64,000 nt of DNA from Yponomeuta sedellus (Eukaryota; Arthropoda; Insecta; Lepidoptera; Yponomeutidae), in contig OW203747.1 of NCBI GenBank assembly GCA_934045075.1, forward strand, positions 7,646,357 through 7,710,356, given 5' to 3'. Below, piece by piece: positions 1 to 9,936 of this stretch. The notes under the pieces were generated by a model, which was not told where the DNA came from, made no database searches, and worked only from the letters and a program-made list of their open reading frames with translations. Every line of letters begins with the position of its first letter. Position 1 is the first letter of the stretch. The position numbers were made by a program, and so were the translations under genes.

Positions 1-19
1 ATCAGGCGTTACTTTGCGG

Positions 20-131
20 AAATCCATAATAGCATTAAAAAGATAAAATTACTTTGCTACATTCCGCCAAAAAGTTTTGGCCGAATTTAGCAAAGTAATT
101 TCAACTTCTTAATGCTTTTAACGGATTTATA
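20..131. repeat. Foldback (MITE-like) palindrome
   Basis: Two arms of about 50 bp are inverted around a short centre. Both carry AGCATTAA near the outside, AATTACTTTGCT in the middle and GGCCAAAA or CGCCAAAA at the centre, with a few mismatches. The whole could fold into one long hairpin. No coding content; probably a MITE remnant of unknown superfamily. Confidence 0.6.
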
Positions 132-189
132 AATAAACATATTTATTTAAAACAGAATAGTAGGGCACCAAACGGTGCTTAACATATAT

Positions 190-290
190 TATCATTACTT
201 TATAATACTTTATTGAACACGAAACATTAAATAGGACATTACATTAGAAATAACATCTACAAAGGCGCTTAAGCAAAGCAAAAGCTTATC
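190..290 (-). mobile_element. LINE-A 3' UTR fragment
   Basis: Shows the LINE-A signature read on this strand: TTTATTG(T)ACAC followed by ACATTA..AAATAACAT..TACAAAGGCG. The same order lies directly downstream of the reverse-transcriptase frame at 32178-32996, which is how the family was assigned. 5'-truncated. Confidence 0.55.
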
Positions 291-671
291 TTTTTATATT
301 TTTTTCGTACAAATTTTTATTAAGATCCAAGCTGACCGACCCTTTGGGTCCAGCGCTCCTTACACTGCCGGTGGTTGGGTAATTTAGTCGGCACTGTAGA
401 AACGGGGTCATCTTTTTTAATGTCGTGTCGCAGGTGAATGTAAACCGTGCCGTGTTAAAAATAAAGTGCAATATATTCCACCTCAGTGCTCGCGCCGTAT
501 GGAGTATAGTAAAAATCATAGTTATGAACTTGGCCGCTTTTTACACCGGTCGTTTTTGGAGGGAACGAGCGTAAAATATTATATTTTAATGGTGGTTTAT
601 TTTGCATAACGCCATATACAGGGTAATTCATGTAATTTAAAGTAATATTAATAATATACCACTCGTTTGTA
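291..671. other. Unassigned, no gene seen
   Basis: Mixed-composition DNA with a 77-codon open frame on the minus strand (286-519) that has no recognisable motif. No RNA gene or repeat match within the window was seen. Confidence 0.5.
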
Positions 672-1020
672 GCCTCGGCTGCCTGAGTGATTTTAAACGA
701 CCACGAAGGTTAAGCAACCTCGGGCGCGTTCCATGCATGGATGGGTGAACGTCCATGACAAACGCTAGTGGCATTTTTCCTAACGGTTCGGTGCTTCGCA
801 AGGCACCTTAACCAGTTGGTGCCGGCTGCCGTCGAAAAATGGCAGTCGTTAAGCCAAGCCAGAGGCCTTAGGGCGGCTTGAAGACTTCTGACAGTAAGAC
901 CAGCCACTAGTCTTGAAGGCCTCCACCAATTTAGACTTAGCCCCGGTGGTGGAGTATGGCCTATACCTTCCTCAGGGAAGAGACCCGTGCCCCTCGGTGG
1001 GGACATAATAGGTTGATGAC
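672..1020 (+). mobile_element. SINE-5S, older subfamily, near full length
   Basis: The head carries GTTAAGCAAC (709-718), CGGGCGCG (721-728) and GGATGGGTGA (739-748), in the order and spacing of box A, intermediate element and box C of 5S rRNA. The body continues through GCCGGCTGCCG and CCGGTGGTGGAGTATGGCC to a tail GGTGGGGACATAATAGGTTGATGA. This copy is the most 5S-like in the window. Known: SINE3 elements descend from 5S rRNA. Inferred: pol III transcription from the internal promoter. Confidence 0.75.
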
Positions 1021-1074
1021 GAATAAATACCAATAGTACCACTCGCTCACTATGAAGGGAAAACATTATGAGCA

Positions 1075-1255
1075 AACATCAGTGTCCGGAAATCTGTACA
1101 TTACCTCAGCGCTTGAAGTTGCTGTATCCGCGGTGAGCACATCTGGTAATTAAGCCCGTACTCTCCGAGAATAGGCCTGTGTCCTGCAGTGAGACGTTTT
1201 TAGGCTACATAAAAAACATTATTAGGCTTAACAACTTTATCTTATTAGATAAACA
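1075..1255. repeat. Repeat E fragment
   Basis: Carries CTCTCCGAGA..GGCCTGTGTCCTGCAGTGAGAC. Repeat E is a dispersed family recognised by a CTCTCAGAGAGAG run near a CCCACTGCAGG-type motif and CACGCGTGCCCACCG. Short and decayed here. Confidence 0.4.
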
Positions 1256-1261
1256 TCTTAT

Positions 1262-1622
1262 TCGTCGTCGTTATCAACCCTTGTTGTCCCCACTACTGGG
1301 GCACGGGTCTCTTCCTGCATCGCAGGAAGGTTAGGCCATACTCCACTGCGGGGGCCAAGTCCGGGTTTATGGAGGATTGTAAGACGGGCCTTACTGTCAA
1401 AAGTTATCAAGCCGCCCATAAGGCTTTTGACATGGCTTAACAACTGCCGTTATATGACAGCCGGCACCAACGGCTTAATGTGCCTTGCGAAGCACGGAAG
1501 CGCTCCGAAAAATGCCACTAGCGGTAGTCACGGGACGCTCACCCATCCCGTACCTGACGGCGCCTGTTGTTGCTTGACCGAGTGATTGATTCCAATCACT
1601 CGATTCGCCTAGGCCACGATCT
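1262..1622 (-). mobile_element. SINE-5S, young subfamily
   Basis: On this strand the tail comes first (GTTATCAACCCTTGT, then CCCCACTACTGGGGCACGGG) and the 5S-like head last (CGCCTGTTGTTGCTTGAC, then GATTGATTCCAATCACTCG). The young subfamily differs from the copy at 672-1020 in its GCAGTGGGGACATACAAGGG tail. Confidence 0.7.
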
Positions 1623-1664
1623 TATTAATGATCGCGATTACATTCGTAGAAATTTTTACTATAA

Positions 1665-1765
1665 TATGAGCATTGATCGGGCTCAGTGGAGTGTCTTGGG
1701 AGAGACCTATGTCCAGCAGTGGACTGACACCCCTTATGATGATGATGAATATCAGAATTGTGAGT
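1665..1765 (+). pseudogene. RTE-clade LINE C-terminal fragment
   Basis: Encodes DRAQWSVLGETYVQQWTD, the conserved last residues of the RTE endonuclease/reverse-transcriptase polyprotein, followed by a GATGATGATGA-type tail. Only the extreme 3' end is present, as expected for a 5'-truncated LINE insertion. Confidence 0.65.
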
Positions 1766-1879
1766 GATTAAAATAGTACATTACACAACTAGGGTGGTAA
1801 TACAAAGAAAGGCCGAGATCGCAGAAGTTTGCGGCCCGAGCTGCAAGCGAGGGACGTAAATATGCGATCGAGAGCTTTC

Positions 1880-2075
1880 TTTATTAGATAGATAGATAGA
1901 GAACACTTTATTGCACAACCAGAAAAATATTACAACCATGATTCTTAAATCTAAGTAATGTTATACAATTGGTGGTCTTATCGCTAAGAACGATCTCTTC
2001 CAGACAACCTTTGGATGGAGTGGATTGCATGAAGAATATAGTCGGTACGTGGTGCATGTACATAAATAGTTAAAT
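1880..2075 (-). mobile_element. LINE-A 3' UTR fragment
   Basis: Starts with a (GATA)n tail and CTTTATTGCACAAC, then runs through GGTGGTCTTATCGCTAAGAA and TCTTCCAGACAACC. Same order as in the other LINE-A 3' ends. Confidence 0.6.
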
Positions 2076-2118
2076 CGAAAATTATTACCTCCCGTGTTGT
2101 GTACATCTTTTTATGTCT

Positions 2119-2187
2119 ACACTTGGCCAGAAAGCGGCTTTTTCCGTACGCGCAGTGTGCAGAAAAAGCAGCTTTTTGGCCAAGTGT
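2119..2187. repeat. Hairpin, 25-bp arms
   Basis: ACACTTGGCCAGAAAGCGGC and its continuation are mirrored by a GCAGCTTTTTGGCCAAGTGT arm, with two mismatches and a 19-nt loop. Foldback or MITE core. Confidence 0.6.
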
Positions 2188-2259
2188 GGCATAACAATAC
2201 TATCTCGAAGGGGCGCAATTCCTAAAAGAGCCCAGTTAACCTAACTTAATCATGTAAGG

Positions 2260-2523
2260 TGTGGAACGTTGTATATCCTTTACAAATAATAAGAATTGGA
2301 ACGACTTCAGGTGTTGTTTTATTTGTAGATAGATATTTTATAATAAAACAGAAAAACTGGATAAAAACGGATAAGCAGGTAAAATAGTCAGATCTGGTCG
2401 AAGGGTAAAGTAGTAGTGATGAAAAATGAGGGAAATCGAAAAATGTGTGACGTAATTTAAATATTTGAAAATGATAAATAGAAAAAGAAATAAAAATGGT
2501 GCAAAGCGGTTTGCATCGTCACA
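2260..2523. repeat. LTR-like repeat (family of 12608-12967)
   Basis: Begins TGTGGAACGTTG and ends near TTTGCATCGTCACA. Inside it matches the better preserved copy at 12608-12967 (AATAATAA..GGAACGACTTCAGGTGT..AAGCAGGTAAAA..AAAATGAGGGAAATCG). Its ends have decayed and I see no clean TSD. Confidence 0.5.
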
Positions 2524-2589
2524 AGTGCTTGCGATAGTTTTAGTTCGAAAACCTTAGTACGGGTGTATGCTATATAACAACTTTCATTC

Positions 2590-2925
2590 TAGGAGTATAC
2601 TTTTATAATTTTTTTCATGTATTGTAGACTTTTAGTCCGGATCAACTTACGGGCGTTGTTATATCGGAAGAGTCCGACCAGGTTTCGCTCCGATTCGCAG
2701 AGCTTAATTATGGTGAGCAGAGACGGAGCTCGCGTCGTCGTCGGTCGCTCGTCTCACACTGCGAACAAGCGCGCGGTGCGCCCGCGCCGAGATGGGTGGG
2801 GCGGGTGCCGGCACCAGCTGCGGGGGATTCCCGCTGGCTTGCGTCGCGGCGCCTGCTGCTTCGTGTATTTACCAACTGCAGTATCTACCAGTGTTGCAGC
2901 CTCCGCAAAATTATTGGTTTGCATA
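2590..2925 (+). repeat. Repeat B, GC-rich copy
   Basis: Defined by TTGTAGACTTTTAGTCCGGA, GTTGTTATATCGGAAGAGTC, GCTCCGATTCGCAGAGCTTA, then a GC-rich stretch (GCGCGGTGCGCCCGCGCCGA) unlike the AT-rich surroundings. Related copies are at 4715-4965, 44310-44480, 57236-57484, 60510-60580 and 62400-62475. Not classified; the 104-codon open frame here is a by-product of base composition. Confidence 0.6.
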
Positions 2926-3630
2926 AAATAGTGCTCATTTTATTTAGTTAACAAAGATTCAACAATTTTATTATCTTTAAACTAACCAGAAAAACACGAA
3001 ACATTTTTTTATTGAAAATATAAACGGGAAATTGAGCAAAATATTTGTAAAAGCCGTAGAACAAAATATGTGATATAGAACAAAAATTATATCAATTGCG
3101 CATGTTTCAGATAACCCTGTATAAACTAATAAATCTAGTAAATTTAACGTATTAAAAACGTTATTTCATAAAGTTTAGGCTTATTTATATTTTAAATTGA
3201 TATCGAGTAAGTGTTTGAGAATGTATGATATGCACTTAATGGTTAATGTAATGGTTTAGTATTGATTTTTTTAAAGGAATACTTTTTTAGTAACCCGACT
3301 GCAGGAAAAAAGCTACCTTGCCCTGAATAAGTAAAACATCGCACGGAGTTTCACTGAAGATAGTAAAAAAGGTTTTTTAATAAATAATTTTTAAACATGT
3401 AATACATGACTTTGATAATTCTGACGCACTCGTATCCTTTCTAGTATTTAGGACACAAATGAAAGATAACAATAGAAATGCATTCAGCTATACCGTTAAG
3501 GCGCTTGGTTACTAAGACAGTGGACGTGGGTTTGATTCCACTGAGGGCCGCCGTATACTCGTATTGGTACAAGTTGCCTCAGCCTGGGTGTATTTTCATG
3601 TTTGAGATGTCCTTACCTGGTTATCATAGA
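2926..3630. other. AT-rich, nothing recognised
   Basis: No gene, RNA or repeat signature seen. A 118-codon open frame starting at 3478 runs into the SINE-Gly copy and is not supported as a gene. Confidence 0.5.
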
Positions 3631-3835
3631 CGACCTCTATGGCATAGCGGTAGCGCGTCTGCCTACCATGCAAGAGGTTTCAGGTTCGAATACCGGCTGG
3701 GCACAAAAAAAAGCCCAGGTCTTGGATGTTTACAAATGTTTGTGATGTCGTTGTTTCTGGTTCCCACGACACAGGGTATACTAGTGTGGGGCCAGAAACA
3801 ATGTATGTGCTTGTATGTAAATGTTATGTTATAGT
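3631..3835 (+). mobile_element. SINE-Gly, full length
   Basis: Head like a Gly tRNA: GGCATAGCGGTAGCGCGTCT (box A region), GCCTACCATGCAAGAGG (anticodon arm), then a box B slightly changed to AGGTTCGAATA. Body AGGTCTTGGATGTTTAC, TTGTGATGTCGTTGTTTCTG, CACGACACAGGGTAT. Tail TGTATGTAAATGTTATGTTA. The tRNA part lacks an intact acceptor pairing, so it is a SINE and not a tRNA gene. Confidence 0.75.
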
Positions 3836-4187
3836 GCAGGGTATCCTAGTTTAGAACCAATTCTAGTGATTGTGTCGTGTAAAAGTTATTATTTTTATTA
3901 ACTAACTCAAATGCCAAAGGTACAGTACTTGGCTATGCTTATCAAACTGCGGTCAGCAATCTGCCTCAGTCCGTCTACCCAGCGAGCTATTGGGCGTCCT
4001 AAGCTGCTTTACCAGTTGACGGTCTCAACGCGATGGTCAATGGAATACCTTTGTACTCCATCGACCATCCGTTCCTCATGTGACCACACAAAGATAATAC
4101 AGATTGCTAGTCTTTTAGCCTATCAATCACTTTATCTTATTAACGCATTGAATTGTTACTATGATACAATTGACTCTTGAGATGAAG
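3836..4187. other. Unassigned
   Basis: Contains a small hairpin (GATGGTCAATGGA against TCCATCGACCATC, near 4030-4070) and an 89-codon open frame without recognisable motifs. No gene called. Confidence 0.4.
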
Positions 4188-5267
4188 ATGTGATGTTGTA
4201 AAGCGTTTTATAAATAATAAAACAGAAACGATTTCAACTTTGTGCTGTATTTAAATGTGTTTGTTTCTTCGATTTATAATATAAACAGAAAACTAGATGA
4301 AAACAGAATAAGCAGGTAAAAATAGTTAGGTCTAGTCGAAATTTGAAGTAACATATTTTAAACTTTCGCGACTTGTACACATACTCGTAGTTAGAATATT
4401 TTCGGGGCTTAACAGCGTAGTAATTTATTGCTATTTTACCTCGACGTTTCGACGACGTTACAGTCATCGTGGTCACGAGACGACTGATGACAATGGCACA
4501 AAAAATCGGTGCTTTCCAACGATCGCCATTATTATAGCCGAATTGTGCGTGAAGCGGTTGAAATTAAGAAACACAAAAATTTTAATCGGGAATGTGGTTT
4601 CAAACTGTCGCAAACGTGGGATCCAGTCATCAAGATGTGTTCGAGTGGGATACCTATGGGATTAAGGCCTGTCATTGTACACTAAAAGTTTTTTTAATAT
4701 TTTGCTAACACTTATTGTAGACTCTTAGTCCGGATTTACTTACGGGTGTTGTTATATCGGAAAAGTCCGACCAGGTTTCACTCCGATTCGCAGAGCTTAA
4801 TCATGGTGAGCAGAGACGGAGCTCGCGTCGTCGGTTGCTCGTCTCACACTACGGGCAAGCGCGCGGCGCGCCCGCGCCGAGATAGGTGGGGCGGGTGCCG
4901 GCACTGGCTGCGGGGGATTCCCGCTGGCTTGCGCCGCAGCGCCTACTGCTTTCCCGTCGTCAATGCCACTAGGCATGATGGCAGGCATGATATCTTCGTT
5001 CTTGCAGTAAATTACTACGCGATTAAGCTCAGAAAATATTCTAACTAAATTTGAAGTTGTAATGCTGAAATGTGGTGGAGTATGGCCTAACCTTCTTGCA
5101 ACGCAGGAAGAGACCCAGGAGTGGGGGCATACAGGGTTGAAATCGAATGCTGAAATGAGGGAAATTAAAAAAATGGGTGACATAATTTAAAATGTTGAAA
5201 ATGCTAGACTTAGTAAAATGGTATAAAAAATGGTGTTAAGAGGTTTGCACCGTTACAAACTGATCTA
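4188..5267. repeat. LTR-like repeat split by repeat B and other insertions
   Basis: Starts TGTGATGTTGTAAAGCG and ends GTTTGCACCGTTACA, the outer motifs of the 12608-12967 family. Between them lie a diverged stretch (4400-4700), a repeat B copy (4715-4965) with the same GC-rich core as 2590-2925, and a SINE-5S tail (about 5072-5140, TGGAGTATGGCCTAACCTTC). The frames at 4746-5183 are incidental to repeat B. Confidence 0.5.
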
Positions 5268-5600
5268 GCGTTATGACGTGACTTGTATCATCTAGGTCAC
5301 TCTCACCGAGATCTATTGAAGTGTACTCGTAGCACAATAATGGGGTTCGCCATTCACACCCGTACAGGCACGTACAATACAAGCCATACAAGGCAAGACG
5401 GATTATTGCAATCAGAATACCTTTACTCGCTGTTGTGGAGCCGGGATTAATTTGCACATACGGCTGTGGGGGGCTACTCTGACACTACAAGAATTGCTAC
5501 TTCATGACTCCCCCCCACCCTGTCTGTCTAATAATACATAAATAAACTTACATAAACATAGGGAGACCTATGTTTGTATAAGTTTATTATTGTAGTATTC
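5268..5600. other. Unassigned DNA ending in a hairpin
   Basis: 5268-5535 shows nothing recognisable. About 5530-5600 is a foldback: AATAAACTTACATAAACATA against CCTATGTTTGTATAAGTTTA around GAGA, with two mismatches, extending outward into AT-rich pairing. Confidence 0.5.
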
Positions 5601-5759
5601 ACAATGTAGACAAATCAATATCGTCAGGAAATATGTAGGTATATATGGACAGTTAATGTATATGTATTTATTGTATTTCATGTTTATTTCTTGTTATGTT
5701 ACATAATATTCCCCCACTATTTTAAATTTCATATATATTATAGATATAATTACTAAATT

Positions 5760-6035
5760 TTATATTGTTTAATATTGCACTACCTCCTAATCTTGTCTCC
5801 AAAACTAAGGTTAGCTGGTAGATAATGCTAAGTAGCTGTAAGCTCCACTAAGTGCAAAATTTTGATGCAATAAAGAATTATAAATAAATAAATAAAATTA
5901 TTGTATTTCACCTTTCTTGTTTTTCTTGCACTACCCTGTGCCGATTTCTTTAACACCAAAGGTTTGCTGGAAGAGTATGCTTCTTGCGTTAAGCACGCCT
6001 TGGTACATTTACTCATGAAATTAGTGCAATAATGA
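5760..6035 (+). mobile_element. Two decayed LINE 3' ends
   Basis: Each ends in a polyadenylation-like A-rich tail (GCAATAAAGAATTATAAATA; GCAATAATGAATAAAAATAA). Upstream are LINE-A-like words: CCAAAACTAAGGTTAGCTGG and ACACCAAAGGTTTGCTGGAA. No reading frame remains. Confidence 0.4.
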
Positions 6036-6122
6036 ATAAAAATAAATAAATTACTAAATGATATTTTTTCTCTTCTGGTTGTGCAATCACTATCTCTCTC
6101 TAAGAAACTAAAAACTGATATT

Positions 6123-6280
6123 ATATTCTTTTAATTCACTAACCCTGTTAAGGACAATTATAAAAATCTATTCAGATGCTAAAATTCCAACAATGCCGGG
6201 TCTTCTGGCACGGTTAGCCAGATGTCGCGGGTTCGAGTCCCGGCATTGGTGGAATTTTTAGCCTCTAAACAGAATTTTAG
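6123..6280 (+). mobile_element. SINE-tR1, foldback copy with 11-bp TSD
   Basis: The left part is the inverted 3' tail (TTCACTAACCCTGTTAAGGA..CTATTCAGATGCTAAAATTCC). At about 6201 it switches to the forward tRNA-like anticodon/T arm (GGCACGGTTAGCCAGATGTC, box B GGTTCGAGTCC). Flanked by AAACTGATATT at 6112-6122 and 6281-6291. Confidence 0.7.
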
Positions 6281-6314
6281 AAACTGATATTTTTTAAGTA
6301 GCCTATAAACGTTA

Positions 6315-6675
6315 AAAGCGCCCGTGTCCTAGGCAAACCGAGCGATTGGAATCAATCACTTGGTAAAGCAACCACAGGCGCGGTCAGGTACAGGTGGGTG
6401 AGCGTCTTGTGACTACCGCTAGTAGCATTTTTCCGAGCACTTCCGTGCTTCGCATGGCACGCTAAGCCGTTGGTGCCGGCTGTCATATAATGGCAGTCGC
6501 TAAGCCATGTCATAGGCCTTATGGGCGGCTTGAAAACTTCTGACAGTAAGGCCCGCCACTGTCTTACAATCCTCCACCAACCCGGACTTAGCCCCCGTGG
6601 TGGAGTATGGTCTAACCTTCCTGCGATGCAGGAAGAGACCCGTGCCCCAGCAGTGGGGACATACAAGGGTTGACA
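6315..6675 (+). mobile_element. SINE-5S, young subfamily, near full length
   Basis: Head GGCGCGGTCAGGTACAGG then TGGGTGAGCG; body GCCGGCTGTCATATAATGGC and CCGCCACTGTCTTACAATCC; tail GCAGTGGGGACATACAAGGG. The 114-codon minus frame here is a shadow seen in many copies. Confidence 0.7.
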
Positions 6676-6689
6676 ACTATAAACGTTAT

Positions 6690-6796
6690 ACTGCAATGCA
6701 TAGACCTTCTCTCAGGGAGAGAGTATGAGCTTATATATTACGCGTGTTTACCGCGTAGTAGCAATTTTAAGCACTTAGGTACTTAAAATTGCTACT
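6690..6796. repeat. Repeat E fragment with hairpin
   Basis: CTTCTCTCAGGGAGAGAG..ACGCGTGTTTACCGCG is the repeat E signature. Its end holds a perfect 15-bp hairpin: AGTAGCAATTTTAAG (6757-6771) against CTTAAAATTGCTACT (6782-6796). Confidence 0.5.
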
Positions 6797-6839
6797 TCTC
6801 TTTTTAAAATCCGCTGACTTTTATTACATATAATTCAGT

Positions 6840-7000
6840 GAGAACAAGAACGGGCTGAAAATCAGCGCTGTGATAATGCATGCACTCACAGCACTTAGCT
6901 GAGCCCTATCCTTTTTATCACAATTATTGTCTCTATTTTTTTCATAGTATTCATGTGTTCTCTAATCTGTGTGTGATAAATAAACATTTTTCAATTTCAT
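6840..7000 (+). mobile_element. LINE 3' end (second family)
   Basis: CTGAAAATCAGCGCTGTG..GTGTGATAAATAAACATTTTT. The same opening (ACTGAAAATCAGCGTTG) and closing (AATAAATGTTTTTATC) occur at 47660-47880, so this is a dispersed 3' UTR. Confidence 0.45.
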
Positions 7001-7169
7001 TTTCAATAATAACGATGGTTTCTTTCACCGTTAGCACAGCCACTATAACTTGTAAAATTTTCCGTTTCCAGAACGAGAATGTTTTGTGCATTTTTTTTAT
7101 GAAATAAACAGTTTATTTTTTTATTGGTTTCTAATATTATCAATATGAGAAAAATATGAAAATATCAGT

Positions 7170-7260
7170 CCAGCTCATCCAAAGTTTCTCTGGAAGAGAT
7201 CACTTTTGATGAGAAAGTCCTATGTTTTGTTTTAATCTATTATTTATTCAAATATCATTT
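7170..7260 (+). mobile_element. LINE-A 3' UTR fragment
   Basis: Reads CATCCAAAGTTTCTCTGGAA, GAGATCACTTTTGATGAGAA, the sense orientation of the LINE-A 3' end. Decayed. Confidence 0.5.
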
Positions 7261-7619
7261 TAACAATCCTAAGTAGACGCTTTCTGTCTAAGTGGCGCTA
7301 ACATTATGAATGTGTCATGCCTTCAATGCGAAGCGGGTAATTTACCGCTTTATTGCCTAAGTGAGAAGATTCAAAGTACGTTACACCGGTTGTTGTTTAA
7401 TAAAGCAAGTCTAGATATATAATTAGTAAAAACTTATTGTGATTGGGGCAGGATATTTAGACAGTTAACAAACAATTTATGTTTGTGTTTTGGAAATTGG
7501 AATTTTTATCCTCTAAATAGGTTCATAAAATTGATAAGATACTGAGTGACAGCGCTATAGGAGTCCGGTAACCGTACAATTATTTATATGTAGCTTATAT
7601 ACGTCCTAGATAAATATGA
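7261..7619. other. Nothing recognised
   Basis: AT-rich with no open frame of note, no RNA gene and no match to the other families in the window. Confidence 0.45.
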
Positions 7620-7770
7620 ACTCTTGTTTGTCCCCACTGCTGGGGCACGAGCCTCTTCCTGTATCGCAGGAAGGTTACGCCATACTCCAGTCGCACCTGA
7701 CTGCGACTGCTGTTGCTTAACTCAAGTGATTGATCCCAATCACTCGGTTCCACTAGACCCCGAGCGCTTC
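7620..7770 (-). mobile_element. SINE-5S, internally deleted
   Basis: Tail part (GTCCCCACTGCTGGGGCACG..CGCAGGAAGGTTACGCCATA) joined straight to the head (GTTGCTTAACTCAAGTGATT). The whole body between them is missing. Confidence 0.6.
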
Positions 7771-8384
7771 CAAAATGACATTGATAAATTACTATTGTAC
7801 TGTCGAAATTCTCAGCGGATTACGAAATTTGTCTACGAGTTCGTACCTACAAAGCACCGCCCTATTTTTACAGGTACGTAAGAAGCCTCATCATAATACA
7901 GGAAGGAAGCAATGCTAATAAATCAACGTCAGTTTAGCTGAAATGGCTTGCATAATATTAACCTAATTAAATCTATTTATAAATGAAACTCTACGGTGGC
8001 TTGACTTTAATAACTTCAGCGGTTAGGGCTCCGTTTCTGCTCGAGCGATAAGCTAGTAATACAAACTTAAGGGAGAAGGCGAAGCAAAAAGAGTCTAATT
8101 TAGACGAAAACGCAATCAAATCACTGACTCCTTGTGGCATTCGAAAATAAATATTATACAAGAGCGGCAGACTCGGCCTAGTGTGGGGACCACTGCTTAC
8201 TTTTAAGTCTTTGAAAAAAATAGAATTGATTTGTACGCATTGTAAATAAGCACTATAATTTTTTATATAGCTGTAGCAGGTTTTGCATTTCATTTCATTC
8301 TTGAAAGGGCCGTAAAAAGCAGATACCAAACACATTTAAAAAAAAGTAACAAAAATAGTCTGTATATTTCTTTCATTCGTTAGT
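7771..8384. other. Unassigned
   Basis: Holds a 114-codon minus frame (7991-8335) with no recognised domain. No repeat signature from the window's families. No gene called. Confidence 0.4.
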
Positions 8385-8800
8385 TCATGTCAGAGGCCTT
8401 ATGGGCGGCTTGATAACTTCTAGTAGTAAAGCCCGCCACAGTCTTACAATTCTTTACCAACCCGGACTTAGCCCCCGTGGTGGAGTATGGCCTAACCTTC
8501 CTGCCATGCAGTAAGAGACCCGTGCCCCAGCAGTGTTAGGTACCAGCAGAATACCAGCGTTACAGAAAGTTGTCTTTCTGTAAGACATGCTGAGCTGGGT
8601 CCTTTTCACAAATGCAGTACATTGTCACGGTATTTATATGACTTGTTTTGTTATTGCTTTACATTGTCCTTTTATTTTGTGCAAATTTTTTGATCGCGTG
8701 TTGTTTCTTAGCTTTAAGTATCATTGTACTGTGTTAAATTAATTTGTGAATAAAACGATTTCTATTCTATTCAGTGGGGCCATACAAAGGATTGATGTCG
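8385..8800 (+). mobile_element. SINE-5S 3' half interrupted by a LINE 3' end
   Basis: The SINE-5S body runs to CCCCAGCAGTG at 8537 and resumes with CAGTGGGGCCATACAAAGGA near 8773. The insert (about 8538-8771) ends GAATAAAACGATTTCTATTC, a LINE-type 3' terminus, and CAGTG is repeated on both sides as a likely TSD. The order of events is therefore SINE first, LINE second. Confidence 0.65.
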
Positions 8801-9475
8801 TCATCGTCAATTTTTTTCGTAACCTGCGGGTGACTTCCGCACTTAGTAGCCACGTTGCTTGATGTTGTTCAATGTGATTGGAACACAAAAAATTATGTAA
8901 ATAATTCTGAAATCAAATTTACATCATTTAACTTTGCCACTTTTAGTATTTTGTGTAATAAATTATTTGCTTACCTCCTTTCTTTATAAATCAAGATTTT
9001 ATTTGCCTCCAGATAAAAGACATTGGGCCGATTCCCTCACAAAGTTTTCCAAAACGGTTCGACTAGTACAAAAATGGGGTAAAAACCAACTGAGATTTTT
9101 CGTGGCCCATTTTATTTATTTCTTATTTTATTTATAGCATTACACAACAAATAATTAACATTACATGTGATAATATCAAGATAAAAGCTTATAATCTAGT
9201 TACATATCCTTTAACGTGTGATGACAGCATGTTAGAATCCATATTCGAGAGCCAAAACATATCAAGCCACATACAACCAAATGCGAACATTCAGCGCAAA
9301 GTATCGCAGACACCCTACTCCGAACGGTCGCAGCGATTCAATTATAGGTAATATACGCAGCCTTCATACGTCCCAAAATATTGCTCGGTTCTTCTCTCAG
9401 AGAGAGAGAAAGAGAAACATCATAACGCTCAGGTTTCGTCACGAAGTTTCTCTTCATATTAGATAATATTACTAT
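8801..9475. other. Mostly unassigned
   Basis: 9110-9180 resembles a LINE 3' end on the minus strand (TTATTTATAGCATTACACAA). 9380-9420 has a repeat E run (TTCTCTCAGAGAGAGAGAAA). Otherwise nothing recognised. Confidence 0.4.
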
Positions 9476-9932
9476 TGTCGCGGTCCTATCGCGAAACATC
9501 TACAATGGAGCCTTCGAATAGTCGCCGCACGCTGCAAGCAATAAGGACTCTTATGTCTAATAGAGTAAGGCTCAAAACTCTATGACACGAAACTGTTCTA
9601 GAGTCGTTGCCGCGTGCACCGAGTGTAGGTACTTACGGGAATGTTCGAGAACCCTTGCCGGCGGATATAAACAGCGCCCGCCGCTCCGCGCGGTCAGTTC
9701 CGTTTGGACTAGCGAAGTAAACTTCGAGGAAACATAACTGCGATACGAGCTATAACCTACGAACTCAGCGATACTATTGGACTTCGATTGAACCTGCGAT
9801 TTGGAATCTTTATGCTTCATGTGGACTTCGTGTTGTGAAGACCTGCAGACCAGACCCTGCGTAAATAAATCCTAAGCAGTTGTCATTGGCCTTTTACCTC
9901 TAAATCTGCGAGTAGAACCCCAGTCCGTAACA
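9476..9932 (+). mobile_element. Solo LTR, 457 bp, 4-bp TSD
   Basis: Starts TGTCGCGG and ends CCGTAACA, so it has TGT..ACA termini. CTAT flanks it on both sides (9472-9475 and 9933-9936). Inside are a TATA box (TATAAA, 9666-9671), an arthropod initiator TCAGT 28 bp downstream (9694-9698) and an AATAAA signal (9864-9869), giving U3-R-U5 order on the plus strand. No internal region or second LTR follows, so it is a solo LTR left by recombination. The 4-bp TSD favours the Ty3/gypsy group (inference). Confidence 0.8.
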
Positions 9933-9936
9933 CTAT

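Noticed and set aside
2617..2931. 104-codon Arg-rich frame
   Set aside because: It falls in the GC-rich core of repeat B; the related frame at 4746-5048 is the same repeat with a different reading.
4188..5267. A complete small LTR retrotransposon with two LTRs
   Set aside because: Only one start and one end motif are present and the middle is repeat B plus a SINE-5S tail; no second LTR or coding region.
9572..9820. 82-codon minus frame as a gene
   Set aside because: It is antisense to the solo LTR at 9476-9932.
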